Positions 1-6,853 are shown, counted from the stretch's first letter. The stretch is DNA of 8,667 nt from an uncultured Lachnospiraceae bacterium (GCA_949346185.1 CASGVX010000078.1:1-8667); one strand, 5' to 3'. The notes: a model not told the origin generated them from the letters alone. Made by a program: numbers and translations.

Positions 1-315
1 CTGGATGTGCTGGCGGAGCAGGAACCCTGTGTCGTATCCTGTGGCGGCGGGATGGTCATGCGGGAGGAGAATGTGGCGAAGATGCGGGAGATTGGCAAGG
101 TGGTTTTTCTCACGGCCACGCCGGAGACAATTTACGAGCGGGTGAAGGATAGCACCCACCGACCTCTCTTGAATGGAAATATGAATGTGCCATATATCAA
201 GGAATTGATGGAGGCTAGGGAGCCCAAATACCGGGCTGCGGCAGATGTGATGGTTGCCACGGACAAGCAGAATCCCGGCCAGGTGGCAGAGCAGATTATC
301 CGAGCGGTGGAATAG
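1..315 (+). CDS. aroK: Shikimate kinase, C-terminal part (5' end outside window)
   Basis: Shikimate kinase phosphorylates shikimate at the 3-hydroxyl with ATP in the cytoplasm, a step of the shikimate pathway to chorismate and the aromatic amino acids. The reading frame is open from base 1 and a GTG at 7 is internal, so the gene starts upstream. The visible 104 residues are about the last 60% of a usual 165-175 residue enzyme. Family marks seen, in fragment numbering: the shikimate-binding SCGGG (13-17), the LID segment STHRPLL (51-57) with its Arg, the REPKYR motif (73-78) whose Arg contacts shikimate, and a C-terminal ATDKQNP stretch where the adenine-binding loop lies. The N-terminal Walker A loop is outside the window. 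efp follows on the same strand after 135 bp. The family call is secure; aroK rather than aroL is a naming convention. Confidence 0.93.
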   Translation: MDVLAEQEPCVVSCGGGMVMREENVAKMREIGKVVFLTATPETIYERVKDSTHRPLLNGNMNVPYIKELMEAREPKYRAAADVMVATDKQNPGQVAEQIIRAVE

Positions 316-318
316 GGC

Positions 319-347
319 TTGAAATGTAAGGAAAAATAAGGTAGACT
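319..347 (+). promoter_or_regulatory. Possible sigma-A promoter for efp
   Basis: TTGAAA at 319-324 and TAGACT at 342-347 are separated by 17 bp, matching the consensus at five and four of six positions. The site starts just after the aroK stop and would give efp a leader of about 95 nt. There is no clear terminator between aroK and efp, so read-through from aroK is also possible. Called from sequence resemblance only. Confidence 0.35.
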
Positions 348-450
348 AAGTATTAGTTTGTGCATCGCTATTTGTAGATTGTTAGTTATGACTGCGAATA
401 GGAACAATAGTTACAGGTTTTGTGCAAGTACATGAAGGAGGATAATAGAC

Positions 451-1005
451 ATGGTTTCAGCAGGTGATTTCAGAAATGGTTTGACCATTGAATTTGAGGG
501 CAACGTATATCAGGTGATTGAGTTTCAGCATGTAAAGCCTGGAAAGGGGGCTGCCTTCGTTAGAACAAAGTTAAAGAATATCAAGAGCGGCGGCGTGGTG
601 GAGAAGACTTTCCGTCCTACGGAGAAATGTCCTCAGGCTCATATCGAGCGTCAGGAGATGCAGTATCTCTACAGTGATGATATGTATCATTTCATGAACA
701 CGGAGACATATGACCAGATTGACATGACGGAGGGTCAGGTGGGAGATTCCCTGAAGTTCGTGAAGGAGAATGAAATGGTGAAGATGCTCTCCCACAATGG
801 CGAAGTGTTTGCCATCGAGCCTCCGCTGTTCGTGGAACTGGAGGTTACGGAGACAGAGCCGGGCTTTAAGGGCGATACGGCTCAGGGAGCCAATAAGCCT
901 GCCACAGTGGAGACGGGAGCTCAGGTGAATGTGCCCCTCTTCGTGGAGACTGGCGACGTGATTCAGATTGATACTCGTACAGGGGAGTATTTAAAGCGGG
1001 TATAG
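451..1005 (+). CDS. efp: Elongation factor P
   Basis: EF-P binds ribosomes stalled on proline runs, between the P and E sites, and promotes peptide-bond formation. The 184-residue length is normal for the family. The order is an N-terminal KOW-like domain (about 1-62), an OB domain (about 67-125) and a C-terminal OB-like domain (about 130-184). The loop KPGKGAAF places Lys32 at the tip that reaches the peptidyl-transferase centre. That lysine is modified in many bacteria (5-aminopentanolyl in Bacillus, beta-lysyl in E. coli); no modification enzyme is in this window. The ending GDVIQIDTRTGEYLKRV is typical. The ATG has a strong AAGGAGG at 435-441 with a 9-nt spacer. The gene converges on the AraC-type gene, whose end lies 51 bp away. 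No hairpin terminator was seen in that gap. Confidence 0.97.
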   Translation: MVSAGDFRNGLTIEFEGNVYQVIEFQHVKPGKGAAFVRTKLKNIKSGGVVEKTFRPTEKCPQAHIERQEMQYLYSDDMYHFMNTETYDQIDMTEGQVGDSLKFVKENEMVKMLSHNGEVFAIEPPLFVELEVTETEPGFKGDTAQGANKPATVETGAQVNVPLFVETGDVIQIDTRTGEYLKRV

Positions 1006-1056
1006 GGTCAGGTGTTGCTATTCACGGTCGATTTAAAAATTGGCAGTCTTCTGCTG

Positions 1057-1818
1057 TTATCTGTTCTGGGAACGGAATTTGGCAGGGGTGGTGCCGTATT
1101 TTTCTCGAAACAGCCGGACGAAGTGGCTTTGAGAGGAAAAACTCAGCGTGTTTGCAATGCTGGCGCAGGTATAATCTGTGTCCAGCAGAATATTTTTTGC
1201 GGTTTCTAATCGGGTATTTTGTACAAATTCGTGTACAGAATACCCGGTTTCTTTTTTGAACAGGGTGGAGAGGTAGCTGGGGTGCAGCTGCAGCTTCTGG
1301 CTTAATACCCGGATGGTGAGAGGGGTGTGCAGGTTATCGTAAATATATTGGATGCATTTGCTTACATGGATGGAAATGACCTTTTGGGTGCGGATTTCCA
1401 TCATTTTTTTTGTAAATTCCCTAACCATTTCGTCATTCAGCTGTCGCAGGGCGTAGAGGTCATTCAGCTCGTCAGATCGGCGGATAAACATGTCGCTGAG
1501 GGTGTAGGCGATTTCTTGGGAGAGCCCGCCTTCAATGCAATTCCTAGTAATGAGGGCGGTGTTTACTATTAGATGGTAGCGCTCATTTCGAATGGGATTT
1601 TTTGACAGAGTTCCCTTTCCATTGGAGTCGTAATCCTTCAACTGCTGTTCGCAGGCTTTGGCATCCAGGGGATACTCTTCTTTTAATTTCGTGACAAAAT
1701 CCAGATCTCCATTTTTCACGGCAGCGTAGAAAGATAGTTCGTTGGAGTAGGGCTGGTGCTGAAAACTTTTTTCTCTCTGCAGATAGAGCTGGTAGTCCAG
1801 AGAATTTATTTTATTCAT
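1057..1818 (-). CDS. AraC-family transcriptional regulator
   Basis: This 253-residue protein ends in a classic AraC/XylS DNA-binding domain (about 150-250). It has two helix-turn-helix units: the first around LTIRVLSQKLQLHPSYLSTL (167-186) and the second around CASIANTLSFSSQSHFVRLF (218-237), followed by the signature YGTTPAKFR. The N-terminal 145 residues are a mainly helical region with NPIRNERY (74-81) and GGLSQEIAYTLSDMFIRR (97-114), a layout common in Firmicutes AraC regulators; the ligand is unknown. The start is set by AAAGGAGG (complement of 1827-1834) 8 nt before the ATG. It is transcribed divergently from the GH5 glycanase and shares a 213-bp control region with it, so it is probably the local activator or repressor of that enzyme and perhaps of itself. 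The family is sure; the target is inferred from position. Confidence 0.93.
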   Translation of the reverse strand: MNKINSLDYQLYLQREKSFQHQPYSNELSFYAAVKNGDLDFVTKLKEEYPLDAKACEQQLKDYDSNGKGTLSKNPIRNERYHLIVNTALITRNCIEGGLSQEIAYTLSDMFIRRSDELNDLYALRQLNDEMVREFTKKMMEIRTQKVISIHVSKCIQYIYDNLHTPLTIRVLSQKLQLHPSYLSTLFKKETGYSVHEFVQNTRLETAKNILLDTDYTCASIANTLSFSSQSHFVRLFREKYGTTPAKFRSQNR

Positions 1819-1836
1819 GGCAGTTGCCTCCTTTAG

Positions 1837-1846
1837 ATCATATGAT
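1837..1846. promoter_or_regulatory. 10-bp perfect palindrome in the regulator's leader
   Basis: ATCATATGAT is self-complementary and lies between the predicted -10 box and the ribosome binding site of the AraC-type gene. It shares the ATCAT/ATGAT core with the larger inverted repeat at 1866-1898, so it could be a secondary operator. A 10-bp palindrome in AT-rich DNA can also arise by chance. Confidence 0.3.
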
Positions 1847-1854
1847 GTGCTACT

Positions 1855-1883
1855 ATTATCTTATATTTATATCATAAATGCAA
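1855..1883 (-). promoter_or_regulatory. Probable sigma-A promoter of the AraC-type gene
   Basis: On the minus strand, TTGCAT (complement of 1878-1883) and GATAAT (complement of 1855-1860) are 17 bp apart. They match the consensus at four and five of six positions. The expected transcription start is about 30 nt before the start codon, a usual leader length. The -35 box sits in the centre of the inverted repeat at 1866-1898, so a protein bound there would cover the promoter. Confidence 0.55.
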
Positions 1884-1898
1884 GTTTTATGATATAAA
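1866..1898. promoter_or_regulatory. Perfect 13-bp inverted repeat, candidate operator in the divergent promoter region
   Basis: The left arm TTTATATCATAAA (1866-1878) and right arm TTTATGATATAAA (1886-1898) are exact reverse complements around a 7-nt centre. A further half-site-like TTTCATAAA follows at 1903-1911. The dyad covers the -35 box of the AraC-type gene. It also contains TATAAA (1893-1898), which could act as a weak -10 box for the GH5 gene; that promoter has no good -35 and might need an activator. Binding by the adjacent AraC protein is an inference. Confidence 0.55.
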
Positions 1899-2021
1899 AA
1901 TCTTTCATAAATTTCTAAAATGTATTTAGGGCGTTGTGGAGCAGACTTGCTTGCAAGTATGTAGGATAGGGGGGAATTGTAGAATGTATAGCACCATACG
2001 GAAAGAAAAGTTTGGAAGAAT

Positions 2022-2026
2022 GGAGG
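2022..2026 (+). promoter_or_regulatory. Ribosome binding site deciding the GH5 start
   Basis: GGAGG lies 5 nt before the ATG at 2032. That start places a basic n-region directly before a hydrophobic core, as a signal peptide needs. The in-frame GTG at 1936 has no good ribosome binding site and would add 32 residues before the signal peptide. An ATG at 1984 has a G-rich stretch upstream (1969-1974) and is the main alternative. Confidence 0.7.
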
Positions 2027-2031
2027 TAGTT

Positions 2032-4833
2032 ATGAGAAAGGGAAAGAAAAGAGGAAAGGGGCTATTGGCATTGCTGCTGGCAGGAGCATTGTGCTGTCAG
2101 CCGGCGGCAATGCCGGGAGGCGCCGGATTCATGAGGAAGGCTCAGGCCGCAGAGGCTGAGGGGCAGACCCGAAAGCAGGATTTTCGCATCCTGTCGGGAG
2201 ATGAGATGATGAAGGACATGGGAGCGGGCTGGAATCTGGGAAATACCATGGATGGCCACACGGGTTTTATGCCGAGTGAAACGATTTGGCAGCATGTGGT
2301 TACCACCAAGAAGCTGATTAAGTCGATACATGATATGGGATTTCATACGGTGCGCATTCCTGTCACTTGGGGAACTATGATTGACGATGCGAAGGATTAC
2401 GCCATCAATGAGAAATGGATTGGCAGGGTGCAGGATATTGTGGATTACTGCGTGAGTTTGGACATGTACGCCATTATTAACATTCACCACGACGGTGCGG
2501 AGCAGACCGGATGGCTGCGCATTGCCAGCAGCGATCAGGAGGGGCTGAAGAAAAAGTTTGCCGGGGTCTGGAAAAACATTGCCAATGTGTTCAAGGACTA
2601 TGATGAGCACTTAATCTTTGAGTCCATGAACGAGGTGACGGGGCAATCCATGACCGTGGTTGAGGAAAACCAGGTCATCATGGCATTGAATCAGATCTTC
2701 GTGGATACCGTGCGGGGGACGGGCTCCAATAATGAGAAGCGGTGGCTGATGGTGCCGGGGAAATATAATTATATTGATTCTATCTGCAATGTGAAGAATC
2801 AATTCTCCCTGCCCAAGGATACCGTGGATAACCGCCTGATGGTATCAGTGCATATCTACTCTCCCAATGGATTCTGCTTGGGAAATAATAAAGCTGATAG
2901 CGAGTACTCTGTGAAGAAATTGGAGGCGAATGATAAGGAAGTCAAGCCATTGTATGACACCTATTCCTCCAAGGGCATTCCCGTGGTGGTGGGAGAGTAT
3001 GGGTGCGTCAATAAAAATAATCTCACGGAACGGGCATTTTACTTGGAGGGAATGAATCGGATATTTAAAAAGTACCAATGCGTGGGGGTATATTGGGATC
3101 AGGGATGGTATGACAGAACGCAGGATCCGGATTACAGTCTTACTATTATAGATAGAAATACCGGAACTCCAGTGGATAAGGAAGTAACGGAAGCCTTATT
3201 GCGAGGTTACGGCGGGGTGAATGGGGAGACAGATTACGCCACGCTGCAGAAATCTCCGGAGGTGAAGGCAATCACTTCCCTCGCCGCATCGGAGGCTTCG
3301 GTGGAAATCGGTGCGGGAGAGTGGAAGACGCTGCAGGCTAGTTTTGCGCCGGCGGATAGCAATGACGTGATACTGTGGAAGTCAGCCGATGAAACGATTG
3401 CTACGGTGAGCGAGGGCAATATTCACGGAAAGCGGCCGGGCAGTACGAAAATCACGGTGTTTACCCAGAATGGAACGGCATCTCAGGAGATTGACGTGAC
3501 AGTGAAGCCGGCGGCATCTGGCAAGCCCTGCACGGAAATCGGGGTGTCAGAGAAGACACTTGGCATGTCCGTGGGAGAGAGCAGGATGCTGACGCCAGTA
3601 TTGACGCCAGCGGACACAGAAGATGCCCTGTATTTTTCTTCCAGCAATGAGGAGGTGGCCACGGTATCTACTCTTGGAAAGATGGTGGCAGTGGGCGCAG
3701 GAGAGGCAAAGATTACTGTTGCCGCCAGCAGTGGCGTGACCAGAGAGGTGGCAGTGCAGGTGACAGGGGGAACGGCTGTGCCTGAGATTCGCTTGGCAGT
3801 GAATGTGTATTATAATGATAATGGCAAGAAATATTTTGCCAACGAGGTGAGCAGCCAAGTGGCTACGGTAAAGATGAATGGCCAGTATACGCTAGACTTT
3901 GACTGCGACAGGGATTTGTCCAAGGAGGCGAAGGATGCCGGGGTGTCGGAACTGGCAAACCTGACAGCCATTTATATCAAGGATCATGACGTGACTCATG
4001 GAAGTGCCAATAAGTCTCCCCTGCAGACATGCAATATCCGTTATGATTCCGTGAAGGTCAATGGCGTGTCCTTAAAGGTTACGAAGACGGAAAAGAAATC
4101 TGCCTTGAAGGAATCTGGGATATTTGATACCAATGACCCGGTAAATAGCTGGGATGGTTCTGCGATAGAGGGCGTGAATACTTCCGGCGGGGCAGCAAAC
4201 TTCACGGGGATTAAGAACCCCAAGAAAATATCTATTACCTTTACCCTGTCGGATATGCTATTTGAGGGGCAGACCCAGTCGCCAGGCACGCTGCCGGGAG
4301 GAAGTACCGGCACGAATCCCGGAGATGGCACCGGGGACAAGAATCCTGGAGATGGGAATCCGGGCAGCAAGCAGGATGAACCCGGCAAAGGGAAGAAAGG
4401 GACTTCCTTCCAATCCAAGGGAATCAAGTATAAAATCACGAAGGTGGCGGACAAGAAAGCGGGAGAGGTTTCCTGCGCAGCATTGTCATCCAAAAAGGCA
4501 TCCTCTGCATCCGTGCCGGCATCCGTAAGCTTTGGCGGAAAGAAATATAAGGTCACGGCTATTGGAAATAGGGCTTTTGCAGGAGCATCCAAGTTAAAGA
4601 AGATTACTATTGGCGCTAATGTTGTGAAAATTGGCAGCAAGGCATTCTATCGCTGCAAGAAATTGAATCAAGTGACGATAAAGACGAAGAAACTGACCAG
4701 CAAGAAGGTGGGCAGCAAGGCATTTTCCGGAATCGGCAAAAAGGCTGTCATCAAAGTGCCAAAGGCAAAGAAGAAGGCGTATAAAAGGCTTTTAGCAAAG
4801 AAAGGTATGCCGAAGAAATCTAAGGTCAAATAG
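2032..4833 (+). CDS. Secreted GH5 endo-beta-glucanase with Big2 domains, CBM-like module and leucine-rich tail
   Basis: Predicted extracellular endo-acting beta-glycanase of 933 residues, probably cutting cellulose, mixed-linkage glucan or xyloglucan. A signal peptide (about 1-40, ending near AQA-AE) leads to a GH5 catalytic domain (about 50-395) resembling subfamily 4: GWNLGNT (66-72), the conserved Arg108 in TVRIPVTW, NIHHD (150-154), acid/base Glu201 after Asn200 in FESMNEV, HIY (274-276), nucleophile Glu322 in GEYG, and the substrate-stacking Trp355 region. Two Big2-type Ig domains follow (about 412-492 and 500-578), then an unassigned module (about 583-746), a Pro/Gly/Asp linker (747-788), and a BspA-like leucine-rich domain with a lysine-rich end (about 790-933). 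There is no LPXTG motif. It is divergent from the AraC-type regulator. All catalytic residues are present, so it is probably active. GH5 membership is secure; subfamily and substrate are less so. Confidence 0.92.
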   Translation: MRKGKKRGKGLLALLLAGALCCQPAAMPGGAGFMRKAQAAEAEGQTRKQDFRILSGDEMMKDMGAGWNLGNTMDGHTGFMPSETIWQHVVTTKKLIKSIHDMGFHTVRIPVTWGTMIDDAKDYAINEKWIGRVQDIVDYCVSLDMYAIINIHHDGAEQTGWLRIASSDQEGLKKKFAGVWKNIANVFKDYDEHLIFESMNEVTGQSMTVVEENQVIMALNQIFVDTVRGTGSNNEKRWLMVPGKYNYIDSICNVKNQFSLPKDTVDNRLMVSVHIYSPNGFCLGNNKADSEYSVKKLEANDKEVKPLYDTYSSKGIPVVVGEYGCVNKNNLTERAFYLEGMNRIFKKYQCVGVYWDQGWYDRTQDPDYSLTIIDRNTGTPVDKEVTEALLRGYGGVNGETDYATLQKSPEVKAITSLAASEASVEIGAGEWKTLQASFAPADSNDVILWKSADETIATVSEGNIHGKRPGSTKITVFTQNGTASQEIDVTVKPAASGKPCTEIGVSEKTLGMSVGESRMLTPVLTPADTEDALYFSSSNEEVATVSTLGKMVAVGAGEAKITVAASSGVTREVAVQVTGGTAVPEIRLAVNVYYNDNGKKYFANEVSSQVATVKMNGQYTLDFDCDRDLSKEAKDAGVSELANLTAIYIKDHDVTHGSANKSPLQTCNIRYDSVKVNGVSLKVTKTEKKSALKESGIFDTNDPVNSWDGSAIEGVNTSGGAANFTGIKNPKKISITFTLSDMLFEGQTQSPGTLPGGSTGTNPGDGTGDKNPGDGNPGSKQDEPGKGKKGTSFQSKGIKYKITKVADKKAGEVSCAALSSKKASSASVPASVSFGGKKYKVTAIGNRAFAGASKLKKITIGANVVKIGSKAFYRCKKLNQVTIKTKKLTSKKVGSKAFSGIGKKAVIKVPKAKKKAYKRLLAKKGMPKKSKVK

Positions 4834-4851
4834 AGAAGAAATATTCGTGTT

Positions 4852-4885
4852 GCCAACGCCCCGCATGAATATGCGGGGCGTTGGC
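4852..4885. terminator. Strong 15-bp hairpin after the GH5 gene, probable terminator
   Basis: The arms GCCAACGCCCCGCAT (4852-4866) and ATGCGGGGCGTTGGC (4871-4885) pair perfectly around GAAT, 18 bp after the stop codon. Position and stability fit a transcription terminator, but no T-run follows on either strand, so it is not a standard intrinsic terminator. It could also protect the mRNA 3' end. It shares a 28-nt core with the hairpin at 6100-6137. Confidence 0.6.
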
Positions 4886-4973
4886 GTTACGGTGGCTGGC
4901 ACAAATATGAAGGTGGTCTATTATGTTATATATATTTAGATAAACTAGATTCTTGTTTTCATAAATTTTTATG

Positions 4974-5001
4974 TTGACATGCTTTATCATTCTGTTATAA
5001 T
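4974..5001 (+). promoter_or_regulatory. Near-consensus sigma-A promoter
   Basis: TTGACA (4974-4979) and TATAAT (4996-5001) both match the consensus exactly and are 16 bp apart. A TG at 4993-4994 adds an extended -10 element. Transcription should start near 5008, leaving about 205 nt of leader before the start codon at 5215. This is the best promoter sequence in the window. Confidence 0.8.
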
Positions 5002-5007
5002 TTAATT

Positions 5008-5214
5008 ATGTGGAAGATAGTACGGACTGAGTGAAGAGATGATGTGATTTTTGCCAACTGCGGCGTTTAGATTAATAGCGTATAGATGATGAGATGTGAT
5101 GGCTTCTGCATATGTGTTGTGGTAGTTGATTTTAATAATTTGGCCTTATTAGTAATATAGAGTTGTTTTATAGGGAATGAAATTATGATTAAATATAGAA
5201 GGGAATGGAGATTT
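5008..5214 (+). other. Long untranslated leader of the solute-binding-protein relative
   Basis: From the expected transcription start to the chosen ATG there are about 205 nt without a convincing gene. The only ORF right at the start is eight codons from 5008, with no room for a ribosome binding site. A GATGATGTGAT-like motif recurs loosely (about 5038-5048 and 5086-5099). No known riboswitch class and no strong hairpin was recognised by eye. Confidence 0.4.
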
Positions 5215-6090
5215 ATGAAAAAAAATCATTTCATTGTTGGAGGCCTTTTGATGCTCTTGGCGGCAAGCCTGCTGCTGGGTGTGAAATATATCAATCAGGA
5301 CAGCGGTAAAAAGAATAAGAATGCAGTGAAGGAAAGCACTGCGCCAAAAAAGCAAACAGCAACTGCAGAAGCTGGTGAATCAGAGGATGCAACGCTATTT
5401 ATTGCCAATCTTTCTGTTGCCTGGAGTCCGGGAACACCGATGGAAGGTTGGTTTATCGAGCATATAAAAGAAAGATTTGGCATAGATGTTCGACAGGCAG
5501 AATACCCTGTTACCCCAGGTATATTTGAGGGATGCGAGGAAGGAGTAGAATTATGCTGGCTGCAATCTTCTGTGAGTTATTACGATGCGGTCAAGGCGGG
5601 GAAACTGCGGAATTTAGAGGATGAAATCAAAAAGCATCCGAAAGCCTATCGAAGATATCGGAAGGTAATTAAAAAGATGAAAGCCGATACCTATAAGAAT
5701 ACTGGGAAGAAGGGAGTTTTCGGCATCCCCGCATGGCTAAGTTCTTTTGACGAAATGGAAAGGGAGGGGTATTGCGTGGTAGTCCCTGTGAATGCCCCCC
5801 ATCCGGAACTTGCATTGGAATTGCTTGCCTATTCTGCTTCCGACGAGGGCATTATGGACATTGCTTTCGGGCCGAAAGGGCAGATGTGGAAAGAGGAGAA
5901 TGGGAAGTACGTGCTTTTGCAGGACTGGCGTCAAGTGAAAGACGAAAATCCAGGTAAAAAGTTTGTGAAAACCAAGTCTAGGATGGAGGATTGGCAAACT
6001 GCTATTTGCAAACTGGAATTGGTGGGCAATGAAAGCTTAGGTCGGGAACTGCTAAAGATGTCCTCAGGTAAGGTCAAAAAAACTCAATAG
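5215..6090 (+). CDS. Shortened membrane-anchored relative of ABC sugar-type solute-binding proteins
   Basis: 291 residues, probably outside the membrane and held by an uncleaved N-terminal segment. GGAG (5207-5210) precedes this ATG; an in-frame ATG at 5185 would add 10 residues but has a poorer site. Seen: a hydrophobic stretch (about 6-23) with no lipobox cysteine, a Lys/Thr-rich linker (about 29-58), an N-lobe-like part (about 60-172: LRNLEDEIKKH and GVFGIPA, as in family-1 binding proteins before the hinge), then directly the end part normally found 200 or so residues later (EGYCVVVPVNAPHPELALELL, 184-203, then ASDEGI and the FGPKGQMW region). Family members are usually 430-560 residues, so the centre appears deleted, with smaller losses in the N-lobe. 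It may be a decayed pseudogene or a reduced sensor. No permease or ATPase gene is adjacent. The relationship is inferred from motifs. Confidence 0.6.
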   Translation: MKKNHFIVGGLLMLLAASLLLGVKYINQDSGKKNKNAVKESTAPKKQTATAEAGESEDATLFIANLSVAWSPGTPMEGWFIEHIKERFGIDVRQAEYPVTPGIFEGCEEGVELCWLQSSVSYYDAVKAGKLRNLEDEIKKHPKAYRRYRKVIKKMKADTYKNTGKKGVFGIPAWLSSFDEMEREGYCVVVPVNAPHPELALELLAYSASDEGIMDIAFGPKGQMWKEENGKYVLLQDWRQVKDENPGKKFVKTKSRMEDWQTAICKLELVGNESLGRELLKMSSGKVKKTQ

Positions 6091-6099
6091 ATCAACTGT

Positions 6100-6137
6100 C
6101 ATCAAACGCCCTGCATGATTGTGTGGGGCGTTTGATG
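6100..6137. terminator. 17-bp hairpin after the binding-protein relative, probable terminator
   Basis: CATCAAACGCCCTGCAT (6100-6116) pairs with GTGTGGGGCGTTTGATG (6121-6137) around GATT, with three G-T pairs and no mismatch. It starts 9 bp after the stop codon. No T-run follows. Its 28-nt core (6105-6132) equals that of the hairpin at 4855-4882 at 24 positions, and the changes in the stem keep pairing. Confidence 0.6.
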
Positions 6138-6204
6138 ATGCAAGAGCGGGGGACTATGGAGCATGGCGTCTGAGACAAAGAGAAAAGAATAAAGAAATGA
6201 GGAA

Positions 6205-6767
6205 ATGATGAGATACCAAATAAATTTAGATGGATTGTCTTGGGAGGGGCTTCCATGGAAATCTTTCTGCAAGTATGCGAAGAGAAGGTACAGACACTTG
6301 GAATTTCCTGCCTGGGGAGTGGTTGGCTTATGTGATGATTCCAATCAAATATCAGAGTACCAGGCTAATATTATTGTAAAAGGCATACTATCGGAGTATA
6401 TGGATGATAAGTTTCCGCTGGAACGATATGCTCCGATTGATTATGGCAAGGCAGTGTTGCCGATTGAGACGGATATCATTGCTGATACCTATTTGTTTTT
6501 GAGTATGAGCACAAGAAAAATGTTTATCGCTGTCTTCAGAAATTAGAAACCATGGGAGGACTGGCAGAGGATTATCAGGAGGTGGTTCAAGGTTTTAACA
6601 AATTGCGGATTCTGTATATGAAAGAAGCGGGAATGAGCGAAAAATTAATGAAAACGCAAAAACTGCATAAGATTCAGGACGTTAATAGCAAATTTGTTAT
6701 GGAATTTAAAAAGGAGATTGAAAGAGAGGCTGGTGTACTGTCTCGTGGCTTGCTGCGGGGTATATGA
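6205..6767 (+). pseudogene. Unrecognised gene broken by a frameshift
   Basis: Two adjacent reading frames join into one protein of about 187 residues. The first part (113 codons from 6205; 6208 is an equally good ATG, with AGGA at 6200-6203) reads sensibly to IIADTYLF near 6498. It then continues out of frame to a stop at 6546. The other frame opens after a stop at 6483 and gives EYEHKKNVYRCLQKLETMGG (from 6501), running on to the stop at 6767. A one-base loss in the T-run at 6496-6500 would explain this. The N-terminal part has aromatic-rich WEGLPWKSFCKYAKRRYRHL; the C-terminal part is highly charged and probably helical. No signal peptide or membrane segment is visible. I do not recognise the family. 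Sequencing error or recoding remain possible. It follows the solute-binding remnant without its own clear promoter. Confidence 0.55.
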
Positions 6768-6771
6768 CTGC

Positions 6772-6816
6772 CGAAGTAATTCTTGCAAGGGAACGCGCTG
6801 GCGTTCCCTTTGCTCC
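6772..6816. repeat. 45-bp repeat, copy 1
   Basis: This copy is identical to 6863-6907 over 45 bp, from CGAAGTAATTCTTGC to TTTGCTCC. It contains a hairpin, AAGGGAACGC (6787-6796) and GCGTTCCCTT (6801-6810) around GCTG. It begins 4 bp after the stop of the broken gene. It lacks the left arm of the second hairpin that copy 2 has, so its left edge looks truncated. Confidence 0.85.
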
Positions 6817-6853
6817 TGTATAAGAAACTGCTCACAATGTAGTGGCATGCCAA

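Noticed and set aside
1006..1056. Bidirectional terminator between the convergent efp and AraC-type genes
   Set aside because: No stem of useful length was found in the 51-bp gap.
1012..1209. Small plus-strand frame after efp
   Set aside because: It overlaps the DNA-binding domain of the AraC-type gene on the other strand and has no ribosome binding site.
1936..2031. N-terminal extension of the GH5 protein from GTG at 1936
   Set aside because: It would put 32 residues before the signal peptide and has no good ribosome binding site, unlike ATG 2032.
2062..2610. 182-codon minus-strand frame over the GH5 catalytic domain
   Set aside because: The plus strand carries the conserved catalytic motifs in this stretch; the antisense product has no recognisable domain.
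4041..4640. 199-codon open frame on the minus strand inside the GH5 gene
   Set aside because: It mirrors the Gly/Pro/Asp linker and Ser/Lys-rich tail of the GH5 protein. It has low complexity, no ribosome binding site and no family motif.
5008..5034. Eight-codon leader peptide
   Set aside because: The ATG coincides with the expected transcription start, leaving no ribosome binding site.
6493..6507. Programmed -1 frameshift in the unrecognised gene
   Set aside because: The site GTTTTTG does not fit the X-XXY-YYZ slippery pattern, and no stimulatory structure was evident; a simple mutation is more likely.
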